A stretch of 64,000 nucleotides of DNA from DASPKX01 sp035627835 (GTDB taxonomy: Bacteria > Verrucomicrobiota > Verrucomicrobiia > Limisphaerales > SXQI01), in the NCBI GenBank assembly GCA_035627835.1, contig DASPKX010000152.1:62001-126000 (forward strand). Direction: 5' to 3'. Positions 23,120 through 34,400 of the stretch are shown piece by piece. Each line of letters opens with the position of its first letter. Within the stretch, counting starts at the first letter, position 1. The notes under the pieces were generated by a model. The model had not been told where the DNA came from and made no database searches. It saw only the letters and a program-made list of their open reading frames with translations. The position numbers and the translations under genes are program-made.

Positions 23120-24055
23120 TTAGGCGATGCCGAAGGCGTTCTTGAGCAGCTCGATGCTTTTGGGCACGGCTTGGTCAGCGGGGTCTTTGCCTTCGAACTC
23201 GAGTGAAATGTAACCTGAGTAGTTGGCTTTGCGGAGGATCTCCGCGACGCGTTTGTAGTCGAGGTCAAGAGTGTACCATTCGCCGCCGCCGTAGTAAGTC
23301 TTGGCCTGAACGAAGACGGTGCGGGGAGCGATCATCTCAAGCTTCGGGTATGGGTCTTCGAGGAAGTTGCCAGTGTCCATGAGCGCGCCGAGCCATGGAG
23401 ATTTGATGCCGTTGAGCACGCGCAACAGGCCTTCGGGGGTGCGGGTGAGACCCCAGTGATTTTCAAGAGCGAGGATGACGCCGCATTTCTCGGCGGTGGG
23501 AAGGCATTGCTCGATCGCGTCAATGCACCACTTGAAGCCTTCGTCCTCTGTGTGCCCCGGTGTGATAGGCTCGATGCCGCGCGCCTTCATGAGGTCGTCG
23601 AAGGAGGCGATGGTGTTCCAGCGGCCGGAGTTCAGGCGAATGGAGGGAATGCCCATCTCGTAGGCGAGTTCGATGCAACGCTTGGTGTGCTCGACGTCCT
23701 TGGCGCGCTTGGCTGGATCTGGATCGACAAAGTCCTGGTGAATGGAAAGGCAGACGAGATCGAGGCCGTTCCGGAAGGCCGAGCGTTTCAGGTTTTGGCA
23801 GTAGCTCCGATCTTCGGAATCCATTTGGCGATGGAGAATATCGACACCACTGACGCCGAGAGCCGCGGCTTTCTCAATCACCTGCTGGACGGTGACTTTC
23901 GGCTCTTTGAAGTGCCAGTAGGAGTAGGTGGCGATGGCGAGCTTGAGGTTTGGTTTCGCCGCAGGTTTGTCCGCTGCGGAGGAACTAGTGGAAACCAAGG
24001 AAGAAGCCGCAGCCACGCCAAGGCTGCCCACGAAACCGCGCCGGGTGATTTGCAT
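23120..24055 (-). CDS. Sugar phosphate isomerase/epimerase-type TIM-barrel protein, exported
   Basis: A 311-residue xylose-isomerase-like TIM-barrel protein (AP-endonuclease 2 fold). The N terminus MQITRRGFVGSLGVAAASSL is a Tat leader. Candidate metal ligands are the Glu in ALENHWG, the Asp in GALMDTGNF, the His/Gln region around VFVQAKTYY, and the C-terminal Glu in GYISLEFEG. Substrate unknown; exported homologues in this phylum are usually linked to carbohydrate metabolism. It is separated from the flanking genes by about 65 bases on each side, same strand. Confidence 0.9.
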   Translation of the reverse strand: MQITRRGFVGSLGVAAASSLVSTSSSAADKPAAKPNLKLAIATYSYWHFKEPKVTVQQVIEKAAALGVSGVDILHRQMDSEDRSYCQNLKRSAFRNGLDLVCLSIHQDFVDPDPAKRAKDVEHTKRCIELAYEMGIPSIRLNSGRWNTIASFDDLMKARGIEPITPGHTEDEGFKWCIDAIEQCLPTAEKCGVILALENHWGLTRTPEGLLRVLNGIKSPWLGALMDTGNFLEDPYPKLEMIAPRTVFVQAKTYYGGGEWYTLDLDYKRVAEILRKANYSGYISLEFEGKDPADQAVPKSIELLKNAFGIA

Positions 24056-24121
24056 GCATGGAGCATGCCTTCCTTATGCGAGCCCGTCAGGTCAATTCTT
24101 GCAGAGTCGGCCTGATTGCGA

Positions 24122-26593
24122 TCACTGGCGAACGGCCCGGAAGAACTGTTTGCCAGTAGCGGCGTCTTGCTGGATTTGAATACCGCCGGAAGAGTTTGTG
24201 CTCGTCTGCAACAGGCTCCAGGTCTTGAGATCGCTGGAGCGCTCAATCGCAATCACCGCGCCGGTTTCGCTGAGAACGGTAAACCTGAACGTCTGGCCAT
24301 TCAGCGTCAGATCCGCGAGCCTGACAGGCTCAGCTGGGCCGGGGAGCGCGCCGTCGGTCCGCACCATGATATCGATGTGGTCAGGAACGAGGCCTCCGAC
24401 ATCGACCACCCGCACCGTGGCATTGACGGGACCAGAGGAAGCGGCGTTAAAAGTGAGAGGCAAGCTTACGGTGAGCGTGTCGCCGTCTCCGCCAACTTTC
24501 GGGGCAGCAGGAGTAATGCTCAGAGCGTTCCCGCTCGAAGCTTCGGCTGTCCAGAATAACTTGCCGCCGCCCCGGTTCGTCACGGTGAGCACGGCAACAC
24601 TGTTCGTGCCTGAGAGGGTAACACCCGTTAATGAAACTCCGATAGCGGGCTCCGCTGAGACACCGGCGGGTTCGTTCGAGATGCTTAACGGGTTGGGATC
24701 AGAACCATCTGTTAGCCCATCACCGTCGCTGTCGGCAGCCAAAGGATCGGTAAGGAACCCGGTTGCCGCCAGCGTTTCGGAGCCATCGGAGAGACCGTCA
24801 CCATCGGTGTCGCGCGTGCTGGGCGAAAGGCCGCGCTCGAACTCAGCAAGATTGGAGAGGCCGTCGCCGTCCGGATCAGCCGCGGCGTCATCCTGGCCGA
24901 GTTGAAGGCCGTAACGCCGTTCAAAAGCGTCCGGGAGTTCATCGCCGTCGGCATCGAAAAGCGCTGGAGCAAGGAGAAGCGCTTGCGACGCTTTCGAGAA
25001 TGAGACGGGCTGCAATTGATCCGCATCAGCGGGCAAAACCTCGACGGCAACATGGACAGGCTGGGGATTATCCGCGCCAAACCACTGGAAAGACCACTCG
25101 ACCTGCGCTTTTGAAGCGCCAGAAGCGGCGTCGGGACCTGGCAAGACAGGAATGGGGCGATCAAAGCCGCCGAGCAGCCCAACAGTATTGGTGGATTCAG
25201 CAGCAAAGCTCACACGAGCAACCAGGTTCGTGAGCGGAATGGAGCTGAGGTTCTCGACTTGGGCGCGGACGATGAAGGTTTCAGCAGCCGTGGAAAGGTG
25301 AGGCTGCCCAGTGGATTGGGATCTGACATCGAGCATGCTCACTGTAGCCAAAGCCGGGAGGGCAGTTGCTTTGTTTTCCGCCAACCATCGCAACAAGCTG
25401 CTGTGGAACGTGGCAAAGTTTTCTTTGAGCGTGAGGAGAGCGGCGAGCGTTTGGTTCCGATGGTTCAGGTATTCAGGATCGCTGCGACCGGTGTATCGAT
25501 TGAGCCGGACGGAAGCCGCCACATTCAGCAGGTGAGCACGGAGCTGCTCATGGTTTTCGTAAACACGGAATTGCTCTTCGAGGGCGCCCAAGGCAGGTTC
25601 GCCGCGTTTGTTGGCAGCCACGGCAGCAGCCATCTGGTCGATCACGGCGCCAGAAAGCGCAAAATGACGGGCGAAGTTTGGGAGCAAGCCGTTGGAGCTG
25701 ACGGCGTGGGAAACGGCGATGTTGATTTGGTGATTCGTGAGCGCGTCCGTAATTTTGGCTAGTGAGTTGCTCCAAGCGTTATAGTGCGCCTGGAGGTTGG
25801 TTGAAATAACTGGGGAGAGCGGAGCCATGGGCAAGGGAGCACCTTCAGCAAATGCTGTGACGGCCGCGGGTGGAGTTTGGCCGTAGGCCTTGTACACCCC
25901 GCGAGCCATGTTATTCGGAAGAGTGTGATAGACGTAAACCGCCGCGTAGGCAGTGCCCGTGGCGTAAGCAGCAAGGCTTCCGTATTTCAAGCCATCACCC
26001 AGGAACTTCACCCATTTTGGCCCCACGCTCCCCACTAAAGAAAGCACGCCGCCAACGCTCTTGCTGGTCTTCGCGGCGAACTCCAATTGAATCAGGTCGC
26101 GCTTGGCTTTTGCGCCAGCGTTAATCAACTCCTGAAGCTCTGCCGCGGCCTGGGTCACGTCGTTGAGATACCGCGCGGTGTCAGCAGAATTCCACTGCTC
26201 CATTTGTAGTTTGGAGTGCAGCAGGAGCGGCGTTCGGCTCTTGCAGAATGAGGGGAGGCTTTGAAAGTCTCCGATCTTGATCTTGAGCGTTTGGTCGAAG
26301 GGAAATTCGAGCTTCAGCACAGCTTCGTTATCAAAAAGCAGCGGCGACAGGCTCTTGACCGTGCTCTTCAAGGCTTCATCAAGGACGGCGGTGAAGGCAG
26401 CTTTGGTGTCCAGCCGCGTGACCGACTTGGCCACAGTTAAAAGGATCTTTTCAACAGTGGTTAACCCGGAAGCGATGGCGCCCGCCCTAGTTGTCTCCAT
26501 GCCAGCGTAGGTGAGGGCCGACTGCACCACTGAGCCTTGCACGGAGACGAACTTCTCCATTAAACCCAAGGCAACGAAGTGCTCGCCTTTCAT
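24122..26593 (-). CDS. Large unrecognised protein with Ca-binding thrombospondin type 3-like repeats
   Basis: An 823-residue protein of unknown function. The N-terminal half is mainly helical and lacks a signal peptide. Around residues 545-640 are acidic Ca-binding repeats of the thrombospondin type 3 kind (DADGDELPD, DPDGDGLSNLAEFE, DTDGDGLSDGSE, DSDGDGLTDGSDPNP). Then comes an Ig-like beta domain and a C-terminal module (LKTWSLLQTS...KQFFRAVRQ) often seen at the ends of verrucomicrobial exported proteins. The Ca-binding repeats imply an extracellular location, at odds with the missing signal. Its ATG overlaps the previous gene's stop (26590-26593), so it is either translationally coupled or the two frames are one protein split by a frameshift. 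Confidence 0.8.
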   Translation of the reverse strand: MKGEHFVALGLMEKFVSVQGSVVQSALTYAGMETTRAGAIASGLTTVEKILLTVAKSVTRLDTKAAFTAVLDEALKSTVKSLSPLLFDNEAVLKLEFPFDQTLKIKIGDFQSLPSFCKSRTPLLLHSKLQMEQWNSADTARYLNDVTQAAAELQELINAGAKAKRDLIQLEFAAKTSKSVGGVLSLVGSVGPKWVKFLGDGLKYGSLAAYATGTAYAAVYVYHTLPNNMARGVYKAYGQTPPAAVTAFAEGAPLPMAPLSPVISTNLQAHYNAWSNSLAKITDALTNHQINIAVSHAVSSNGLLPNFARHFALSGAVIDQMAAAVAANKRGEPALGALEEQFRVYENHEQLRAHLLNVAASVRLNRYTGRSDPEYLNHRNQTLAALLTLKENFATFHSSLLRWLAENKATALPALATVSMLDVRSQSTGQPHLSTAAETFIVRAQVENLSSIPLTNLVARVSFAAESTNTVGLLGGFDRPIPVLPGPDAASGASKAQVEWSFQWFGADNPQPVHVAVEVLPADADQLQPVSFSKASQALLLAPALFDADGDELPDAFERRYGLQLGQDDAAADPDGDGLSNLAEFERGLSPSTRDTDGDGLSDGSETLAATGFLTDPLAADSDGDGLTDGSDPNPLSISNEPAGVSAEPAIGVSLTGVTLSGTNSVAVLTVTNRGGGKLFWTAEASSGNALSITPAAPKVGGDGDTLTVSLPLTFNAASSGPVNATVRVVDVGGLVPDHIDIMVRTDGALPGPAEPVRLADLTLNGQTFRFTVLSETGAVIAIERSSDLKTWSLLQTSTNSSGGIQIQQDAATGKQFFRAVRQ

Positions 26594-28251
26594 TGAGAGC
26601 GCGAGAATCTCGCCAAGCCAAAATCCTCTTCGATTTTCAGGGCTTGCGGGTTGGCTGCGGCGAGTTCCTTGTTGAGGTCATCCCCTTTTGCGCCGATGCC
26701 TTTGAGCTTGCCCAGGAGCTTGCCGAGCAGGTCGGAGGTCACGGCCGCCATGTTTTTGCACATCTGATCAATGATGTCCTGGGCCTGCAAACTTCCTTCA
26801 TGGACGATCTTCTCGGCCCAGACCGCGCGTTTGATGCCCTCCTCTTTCTCGGAGCTTAAGGTGATGGTTCCATTCTCGAAGAGAGCCAATTGTTCCAGAA
26901 CTGCGAACTCCACCGGGGCATAATTGTTCTTGCTGAGCTGAACGAGGTTGGTCGCGACATCGCGCTTCGCTGCAATCGCGCTGATAGCCTGAAGCGGTAT
27001 TTCGTTGGTCGGAGCGTTCTCAACCTTCGGAAGCAAGTTGAAGCGGGCAGCCTCTCTATACGCAATAACCGGGGTTCCGGGCGAAAACGTGTTGTCGCCT
27101 TCCGCCCCCCGAATAACTACACCGTAGAGCGGGGAGACCCATCCGCCAGCGCCATCCAGCTTTTCCACCAGGGGGACATTATCGAACCTAAAGATCCCGC
27201 CTGGGCCAAGCCGCACCTGAGACACAATGCTGATGTGCGGTTGAAAGTAAGCGCGGTAAGCGTCGCCCGATTCCGTGACGCTCTGCTCACGCAGGGGTCG
27301 GTTCTGGCGAACGAGAATCGCGGCGCCTCTCTTGATCTCAATAGAATTGAGGCGGTCCCGCGCAAATCCCTGGATCACCCCAACCTCAGAAGCGGGGGTC
27401 GGTCCTGGCCCACGAACCCAGAACAAGGGATGCCTTGTTGTCGTTGGCGTTGAACGAGGATACGTCAGGTTCCCGTGTCTTGAGTAACTGATGTTTCTGT
27501 GAGTTTTGGAATAGCCATCGAAAGATTCTCCCGCGGAATAACCGCATGGTTCGGCTGAACGATCCGGACCCTCGAAGATGTCCCAGATGGTGTGCGCTGA
27601 CCTAAGAAATATTTTGTCCCCTGCAAAATCCTGGAAAAAGTTGACGCCCGGATAAGGCCCGTGGCGCCAATGATTATCCCAGGCAAACGTGAACGTCTGG
27701 AAATGGCCGACTTCGACCTCATTTGTGGCCCGCCCTGTGATTCGAACAGCCAGGCCTTCAAGGTTCCTTGTATCGGGCGCGAAATGCAGAGTGAGGTCGG
27801 CTTTCAGTTCGAAATGGATGGGGAATACCCGGCAATTGTGCAGCAGCGTTGCGTCAATCCCGAGCACCGTTTGCTCAATCTTGTTCGTGTGAAAGATTGC
27901 ATCGTGCAGCGCGTGATGATGATAGAGGGTGCCTTGGTAATGAATCGTGCGCTGAGTTCCATTAAAGCGCTCTGAACTGCCGGTACGCTTCAGCCGAAAA
28001 TAATCCCGGCCGAGCATCGCGGTGTTCTGCGAGATGTAGAAGGCCGGGCGATCAAAACCGCCATTGGGAAAAAACGTTTCGGGAGGATCGTTTGGATTCT
28101 GCAAATGCCATGTCCCCTCCAAGTCGAGATTCAAGGGCACGGTAAGCTCTGCGTTCTGCAGAAAGCGTGGATTGCCAGTGAACTGGCCGAGGGCAAACGG
28201 TGAAATCCCAAGCAAAAGGCAGAGCGCTGCCAGGAAGACGGGACGTGTCAT
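26590..28251 (-). CDS. Secreted protein of unknown function
   Basis: A 553-residue protein with a clear signal peptide (MTRPVFLAALCLLLGISPFALG), so exported. No known domain is recognised. The middle is rich in His, Phe and aromatic residues (YHHHALHDAIFH, NHWRHGPYPG) and is probably beta-structured. The last 100 residues are helical. It is transcribed with the following 823-residue gene through a 4-base ATGA overlap. Confidence 0.75.
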   Translation of the reverse strand: MTRPVFLAALCLLLGISPFALGQFTGNPRFLQNAELTVPLNLDLEGTWHLQNPNDPPETFFPNGGFDRPAFYISQNTAMLGRDYFRLKRTGSSERFNGTQRTIHYQGTLYHHHALHDAIFHTNKIEQTVLGIDATLLHNCRVFPIHFELKADLTLHFAPDTRNLEGLAVRITGRATNEVEVGHFQTFTFAWDNHWRHGPYPGVNFFQDFAGDKIFLRSAHTIWDIFEGPDRSAEPCGYSAGESFDGYSKTHRNISYSRHGNLTYPRSTPTTTRHPLFWVRGPGPTPASEVGVIQGFARDRLNSIEIKRGAAILVRQNRPLREQSVTESGDAYRAYFQPHISIVSQVRLGPGGIFRFDNVPLVEKLDGAGGWVSPLYGVVIRGAEGDNTFSPGTPVIAYREAARFNLLPKVENAPTNEIPLQAISAIAAKRDVATNLVQLSKNNYAPVEFAVLEQLALFENGTITLSSEKEEGIKRAVWAEKIVHEGSLQAQDIIDQMCKNMAAVTSDLLGKLLGKLKGIGAKGDDLNKELAAANPQALKIEEDFGLARFSRSQ

Positions 28252-28425
28252 GGCTAGTGGGTTAAAGCAGCTGGTTAGTCCGCTGGAGGTCCTGTTCGTC
28301 TGAACCAGACGTTTAGCAAACCTTGTAGCTCATGGCAACGATCTTTGCTGCAAAGGAAAGCCAACTGGACTGGCAGGGTAGTTCAGGGGACGGCTTGTTG
28401 GGCGTTCCCCCAATGAAACTTATTT
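28252..28425. other. Gap after the giant gene, possible weak hairpin
   Basis: 174 bases with no gene. An inverted repeat CGTCTG-AAC-CAGACG lies at 28297-28311, about 115 bases past the giant gene's stop. There is no T-run, so it is not a classic intrinsic terminator. The promoter of the 26590-28251 gene may also lie here. Confidence 0.4.
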
Positions 28426-31400
28426 TTACGGCAGGAGAATGGTGAGCGTTGCTTCCTCGCTGGTGACGGAGCCGAGGGAGTTGGTCACGATCACGCGGTA
28501 GGTTCCGGCGTGGCTCGGTTGGAGATTTGTCTTGTAGTAGTAGTGGAGCGTGGCTCCAGCAATGTCGACGCCGTTTAGCTGCCATTGATATGTGAATGGC
28601 GTCGTTCCACTCGCAGTCACAGAAAAGAGGGTCGTGCTCGACCCAGCGTCCTTCGTGATGTCGACCGGTTGTTTGGTGATGGTCGGGGCAGTTTCGTTGA
28701 CGGTGAGGGTTGCCACCTCGCTGGTCACCGAGCCGACGGAGTTCGTCACAATCACGCGATATGCACCGGCATTGCTGTGTTGGATGTTGGATTTGTAATA
28801 GTAGTAGAGCGTCGCGCCAGGGATATCGACGCCGTTCAGCTGCCATTGGTATGTGAATCCAGCAGTGCCAGCGGCAGAAACAGTGAAGAGTGTGCCGTTC
28901 GTTCCGGCATCCTTCGTGATGGCAACAGGCTGTTTAGTGATGGTCGGCGCCGTTGCGTTGACGGTCAGGGTTGCTTCCTGGCTGGTGACTGTGCCCGCGG
29001 AGTTCGTCACTACTACGCGATAAGTCCCGGCGTTGCTCTGTTGGATGTTCGTTTTGTAATAGTAGTGCAACGTGGCGCCGGGGATGTCCACGCCATTCAG
29101 TTGCCATTGGTAGGTGAATGGCGCTGTTCCAGTTGCGGTCACAGCAAAGAGTGTCGCGCTGGATCCCGCATCCTTGGTGATGTTCACCGGTTGCTTGGTG
29201 ATAGTGGGCGCGGCTTCGTTGACGGTGAGCGTTGCAGCCTCGCTGGTGACGGAGCCGACGGAGTTCGTCACTATAACGCGATAAGTCCCTGCGTTGCTCT
29301 GCTGGATGTTCGTTTTGTAATAGTAGTGCAGCGTGGCGCCCGGGATGTCCACGCCATTCAATTGCCATTGATAAGTGAACCCAGTGGTGCCGGTTGCTGA
29401 AACGGTAAAGAGGGTGGCGTTGGCTGCGGCATCCTTTGTGATCGCCACGGGTTGTTTGGTGATCGTTGGCGCGGCCTCGTTGACGGTCAGCGTAGCGGCC
29501 TCGCTAGTGACAGAGCCTGCGGAGTTGGTGACAACCACGCGGTATGCGCCAGCGTGGCTCTGCTGGATGTTGGATTTGTAATAGTAGTAGAGCGTCGCGC
29601 CTGGGATATCGACGCCGTTGAGTTGCCATTGGTAAGTGAAGCCGCTTGTGCCAGACGCGGAAACAACGAAGAGCGTCGCGTTAGATCCCGCATCCTTCGT
29701 GATGCCCACAGGTTGTTTTGTGATCGTCGGCGCAACCGCGTTGACGGTGAGCGTTGCTGCATCGCTGGTGACGGAGCCGACGGAGTTCGTCACTATAACG
29801 CGATAAGTCCCTGCGTTGCTCTGCTGGATGTTCGTTTTGTAATAGTAGTGCAGCGTGGCGCCCGGGATGTCCACGCCATTCAATTGCCATTGATAAGTGA
29901 AGGGCGCAGTTCCCGTTGCAGTGACAGCAAAGAGCGTGGCGCTTGAGCCGGCGTCCTTCGTGGTGTTCACCGGTTGCTTGGTGAGCGTGGGAGCGGCTTC
30001 GGTAACGGTCAGCGTTGCTGCCTCGCTGGTAACAGAGCCGGCGGAGTTGGTGACAACCACGCGATAAGCGCCGGCGTTGCTCTGTTGGATATTCGACTTG
30101 TAATAGTAGTAGAGCGTGGCGCCGGGTATATCGACGCCGTTCAGTTGCCATTGATAACTGAACCCGGTCGTCCCAGCGGCCGAGACAGTGAAGAGGGTTG
30201 CGCTGGAGCCTGCGTCTTTGGTGATGCCCACCGGTTGTTTGCTGATGGTGGGCGCAGTGGGGTTGATGGTGAGGGTTGCCTCGTTGCTTGTGACGCTGCC
30301 AAGGTCATTGGTGACGATGACCCTATAAACGCCCGCATCAGCTTCCTGAACGTTGACTTTGTAAAGGTAATATAGGGTCGCGCCGGGGATGTTCACGCCA
30401 TCGCGCTGCCATTGATAGCTCACTGGGATGGTTCCAGTGGCGGAGACTGTAAAGAGGGTGCCGCTGCTGCCGGCGTTCTTCGCCACGCTTGCAGGGTGGC
30501 GGGTGATCACCGGACCGACTGAGTTCACGGTGAGAGTGGCGCCTGAACTGGTCAGGCTTCCCAATGGGTTTGTGATTACGACGGTGTAAATCCCTGCGTC
30601 GGCGGCCTGCGCGTTCGCCTTGGTGTAGGAGGATGAAGTGGCGTTTGGAATGGCGGCGCCGTTGAGCATCCATTGATAGGTTATTGGGCCAACACCAGTC
30701 GCGGTGACGCTCATTGTGAAGCTTGCGCCGGCGTTCCGCACGGCGTTGAGGGGGTGAGCGGTGATTGTCAGGTCTGGCGGAATGGCAATCACCAAGCTGA
30801 TTTGATCTTCGGCGCCGCTCCCGAGTTCCGCATCGTCCACCAACAGGAGGAGAGCCAGCGTCGGCGCAGCGGGGATGAAGTTCGCGCCGGCTTTCAGGTA
30901 AACCGAGGAGCCAACGATCTCGAACAGCGTGACGTAATCTCCGCTCAACGAGAATGTGTTTGTTCCGAGCGCATCGTCACTAATGCTGAAATCAGCAACC
31001 TTGAGGCTGGCGGAGGTGTTCACGCCCGGGACGATTGAATTGACGATTTGCGTCACGCTCAGGATTGGAGCTTCATTTACGTCGATGATGGGAAGCTCCA
31101 CGGCGCTTGTGCCATCTGGTGTGGCGCCGACGGTCGGATCGTCGAGGGAGATCGCCAGGTCGAGGGCCGCTTTGGTTTCATAATCGAGAGCGACACCAGC
31201 CTTCAGGTAGAGGTTGTTGCCATCCAACTCGAAGAGGGCAGCATCGGCTCCAGAGAGCGTCAGAATGTTCCAACCGACTTCATCGTCTTGAACGGTGACA
31301 ACGCCAACAAGCAGGCGAGTTTCCACCGCGTTGTTCTCATTGAGCGACAGAACTGAAGGTGCGAAGGAAATCGTGGGGGCGGCGTTCGGCATTTGAATGA

Positions 31401-34400
31401 CGAAGTCCGCCGGACCCGCCGGAGTGATGGTGATTATGCCGGTCGTCCAAATAACGCCCTTGGAAATTGGTCCCCATCCGGTGGTCGCCAGAGTGATGTT
31501 GCCGCCGTTTTCCGCGACGACGAGGTAAGCTTTGAGTTCGCCCTCTGTGGCGCTGAGGCTGATGGAGCCGTCGGCGGCATACGCTTTACGAACTATAAGC
31601 CCACCGAAGGCGTCAGTGACATTAAGGGCTCCCGTGGAGGTGGAGGAGAGTTCCTGCAGGGTGGTGGCGTTGATCTCAACTGTGCCGAGCGTTCCAACAC
31701 CCGTCGTGGAGATGAGATAAAGAGTCCCGGCCGTGATGTCCGGTTCAGTGTCTGGAACGATTTCTTCAATGGCACCCGCAGAGGTCAGATGAACAAGTTG
31801 GCCGCCGCCAATCCATTTCAGCAGGATGTCGCCCGAGCCGACGGTTTTGAGCCTGGTCTCACCCATGCCCATGAGGCTTTCGATGGAAAGATTGCCGTGA
31901 ATGGTTTCGAGTGTAACGGGCCCCATCGTGTCAGCAGCAACCACATTTAGGTCACCGACATTCGAGAAATTAAACCCACCCGCGCCCATGACCGAGCCTT
32001 GCAGTTCGTCGAGGTTCGTTTCGATCGCGCCGCTCACGCCAATGCCGCTCATGGACATGAAAATCAGCTTGGCGGCGGTGAGGTCGGCAGCGGAATCGGA
32101 GCCAAGCTCTTCCACACCCACGGTCGCATGGATGTTGATGTTGCCTGTGGCAACCAGGTTGTCGACGGTGAGAACGCCGCCCATAACATCGAACGCGAGA
32201 GCTGCAGCGCTCGCTTGCGACAGAGCGAGAGCCCCAGCCATAACGCGGATGGCAATCGTGCCGTCGCCGGACTGGGCATTTTCCACGATAAGGCTGCCCG
32301 CGTTTTGAAGCAGACGAACGTCACCGTTCGTGGTGGTGGCTGATTCAACAGTGGTGGCGCTGATCTCGATCTCACTGTTTGCGCCGATGCCTGACTGAGC
32401 GGCCAGGTTGAGAGTGGCCGCCGTGAGGTCATTCTCTGAATCCTGGATCGCTTCGCCGTATTCGGCGATCGAGCCCGCTGACGTGATCGTGATGGTGTCA
32501 GCTGCGATCAGGTTATCGAGGGTGATGCTGCCCGAGGTGGTTAAAAGGGTGACGTCCCCGAGCGGGGCGCTTGCTGTCATCACGACCATCGCAGCGGCGT
32601 TGCTAATGGAAATAGAACCGTTAGCGGCGGCCGCATTGGTGACCTGGAGCGAGCCACCACCACTTTGGGCGAAGGTGACCCCCCCGGCGCCACCGGCGCT
32701 GGTGAGGAGCGTGGAATTCGCCGCGCTCGTGTTCCGCACTTCAATGGAGCCGCTGGGTGTTGAGAGAAAGAGGCTTTGCGCAGAAACGGGGAGGCCGTTG
32801 TCACCGGAAATATCACCACCAGCAGAGATGCTGATGAGCGCTGAAGAAAGGCCCGCAAAGACTCCATCGGGGACTGTTGCAGGAGCGGTGAACATGACCT
32901 CATCAACGCTGTAGATATAGATCTGGTTCGTGATGATGTAATCCGTCAGAGACATTGGCCCAGTCGCGCCCCATACCTGGAAGCTGCCGGATGTCTTAAT
33001 CGGCGCTTTGACCTCGAGATTCCGAACTCCATCAATCATGAGCATCCCGATATCGCTGTTCAGGCCGAGCGGGGCGTTGATTTCGAGGTCGGCATAGGAG
33101 CCAGCTCGGAAATAGAGGTTCGCGGGGCCAGGAGCAACGGCGGGCAGAATGGTTAAGGCAATGTGGGTTTGTGCGCTCAAGCCTGCGCTGTCTGTAACAG
33201 TGATGGTGATAGTCAGCGGATCCGCCGAGGCAAGAGCGTAAGTGTAGGTGAACTCGAGAGCGCGCAAGTTGGTGGCGCCTTCTTCAAAGGACATCACGTT
33301 GCCATCGCCCCAATTTATCGTGGCAGAGTGCGCGTCATCGAAATCCTGGTCGCCGAAGAACAAGCTCAAGCGAACGGGCAGGCCTGCTTCAACTTGCGAG
33401 CTGATAGGAATATTGAGCTGATTTGCAAGCTGCGCGGAAATGATCGTAGGAGCTTCAGCTTTGTCAGCAAGGGCAACACTGAAGAAATCAGGATTAAGGA
33501 TCGCGCCGGTTCCAAGGTCTTGAATGAAGGCGCCGAGCTGCAGGCTGCCAAGGAGCATCTCATAATCGAGGTTATTACCGGCAATCAGATGAATCTCCTG
33601 GCCCACAACCTTGAATAAGTGCGCATGAAGGCCAACCAGCAGGATGGTGTTGGTTCCAAGAGCGTCGTCTTCTATGACGATGTCGGCAACTTTGACTGAC
33701 GTGGTGGAGGTCGTTTCGTCGATTGAAGAGCCAACGGGCACGATGGTGAAGCCGGTGGGGCCTTCATTCACGTCCGAGAGTTGGACGGTGATCACCGCGG
33801 ATGAGGTATTATTCAGCTCGTCTGTGACGGTTACGGTGAAGGACCATTGCAAGGCTCCGGCTTCAAAATTGGGAGCCGGACCATTGAGTTGGAAGAGCAT
33901 TCCGCTGACAGGATCGATAATGAAATCGGTCGTGCCGGTCAGGGTAAAGACGTGGGACTCGTTCGCATCCCGGTTTGAAACGACGATGCTCAGGGCGCCG
34001 ATGCTGTTCTCAGGCAAATAGACTGTTTGATCGCGGATGAGCGGGGTTTCGGCCGCGTCTGTGATGGCCAGGGTGACCAGCATGGAGGCATCTGGAACGA
34101 CTTCCGTCTCGCTGTCGTTCACGTTCACGAAGACTTGAAGCACTGGGGCGCTTTCAAAATCGAGGAGAGCGCCGGCCTTGAGGTAAAGCTCAAGCCCATC
34201 TATCTCGAACATCTCGGCGTTCAAACCGGAGAGCGACAAAACATTCTCGCCGAAGATGTCATCCTCAATGAGGAGGTCCGCCAGTTTGAGCCGGCTGGCC
34301 AGGTTCTCAAGCTCGGAGACAGAAGTGACCTGGTTGTTTACGTGGATTTGGGCGGGATCATTAACTTCGTTGCCGGGCATCTCCTGCACCTCGATTACAA

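Noticed and set aside
28297..28311. Intrinsic terminator for the giant gene
   Set aside because: The stem is only 6 bp with no following T-run on the minus strand, and it lies about 115 bases after the stop.
28585..29946. Plus-strand frames across the Ig repeats
   Set aside because: They merely reflect the 261-bp repeat of the giant gene on the other strand. Their own repetition follows the repeat period.
28429..30777. Possible CRISPR-like array because of regular repetition
   Set aside because: The period is 261 bp, the whole unit is coding and conserved, and there are no short repeat / unique spacer alternations.
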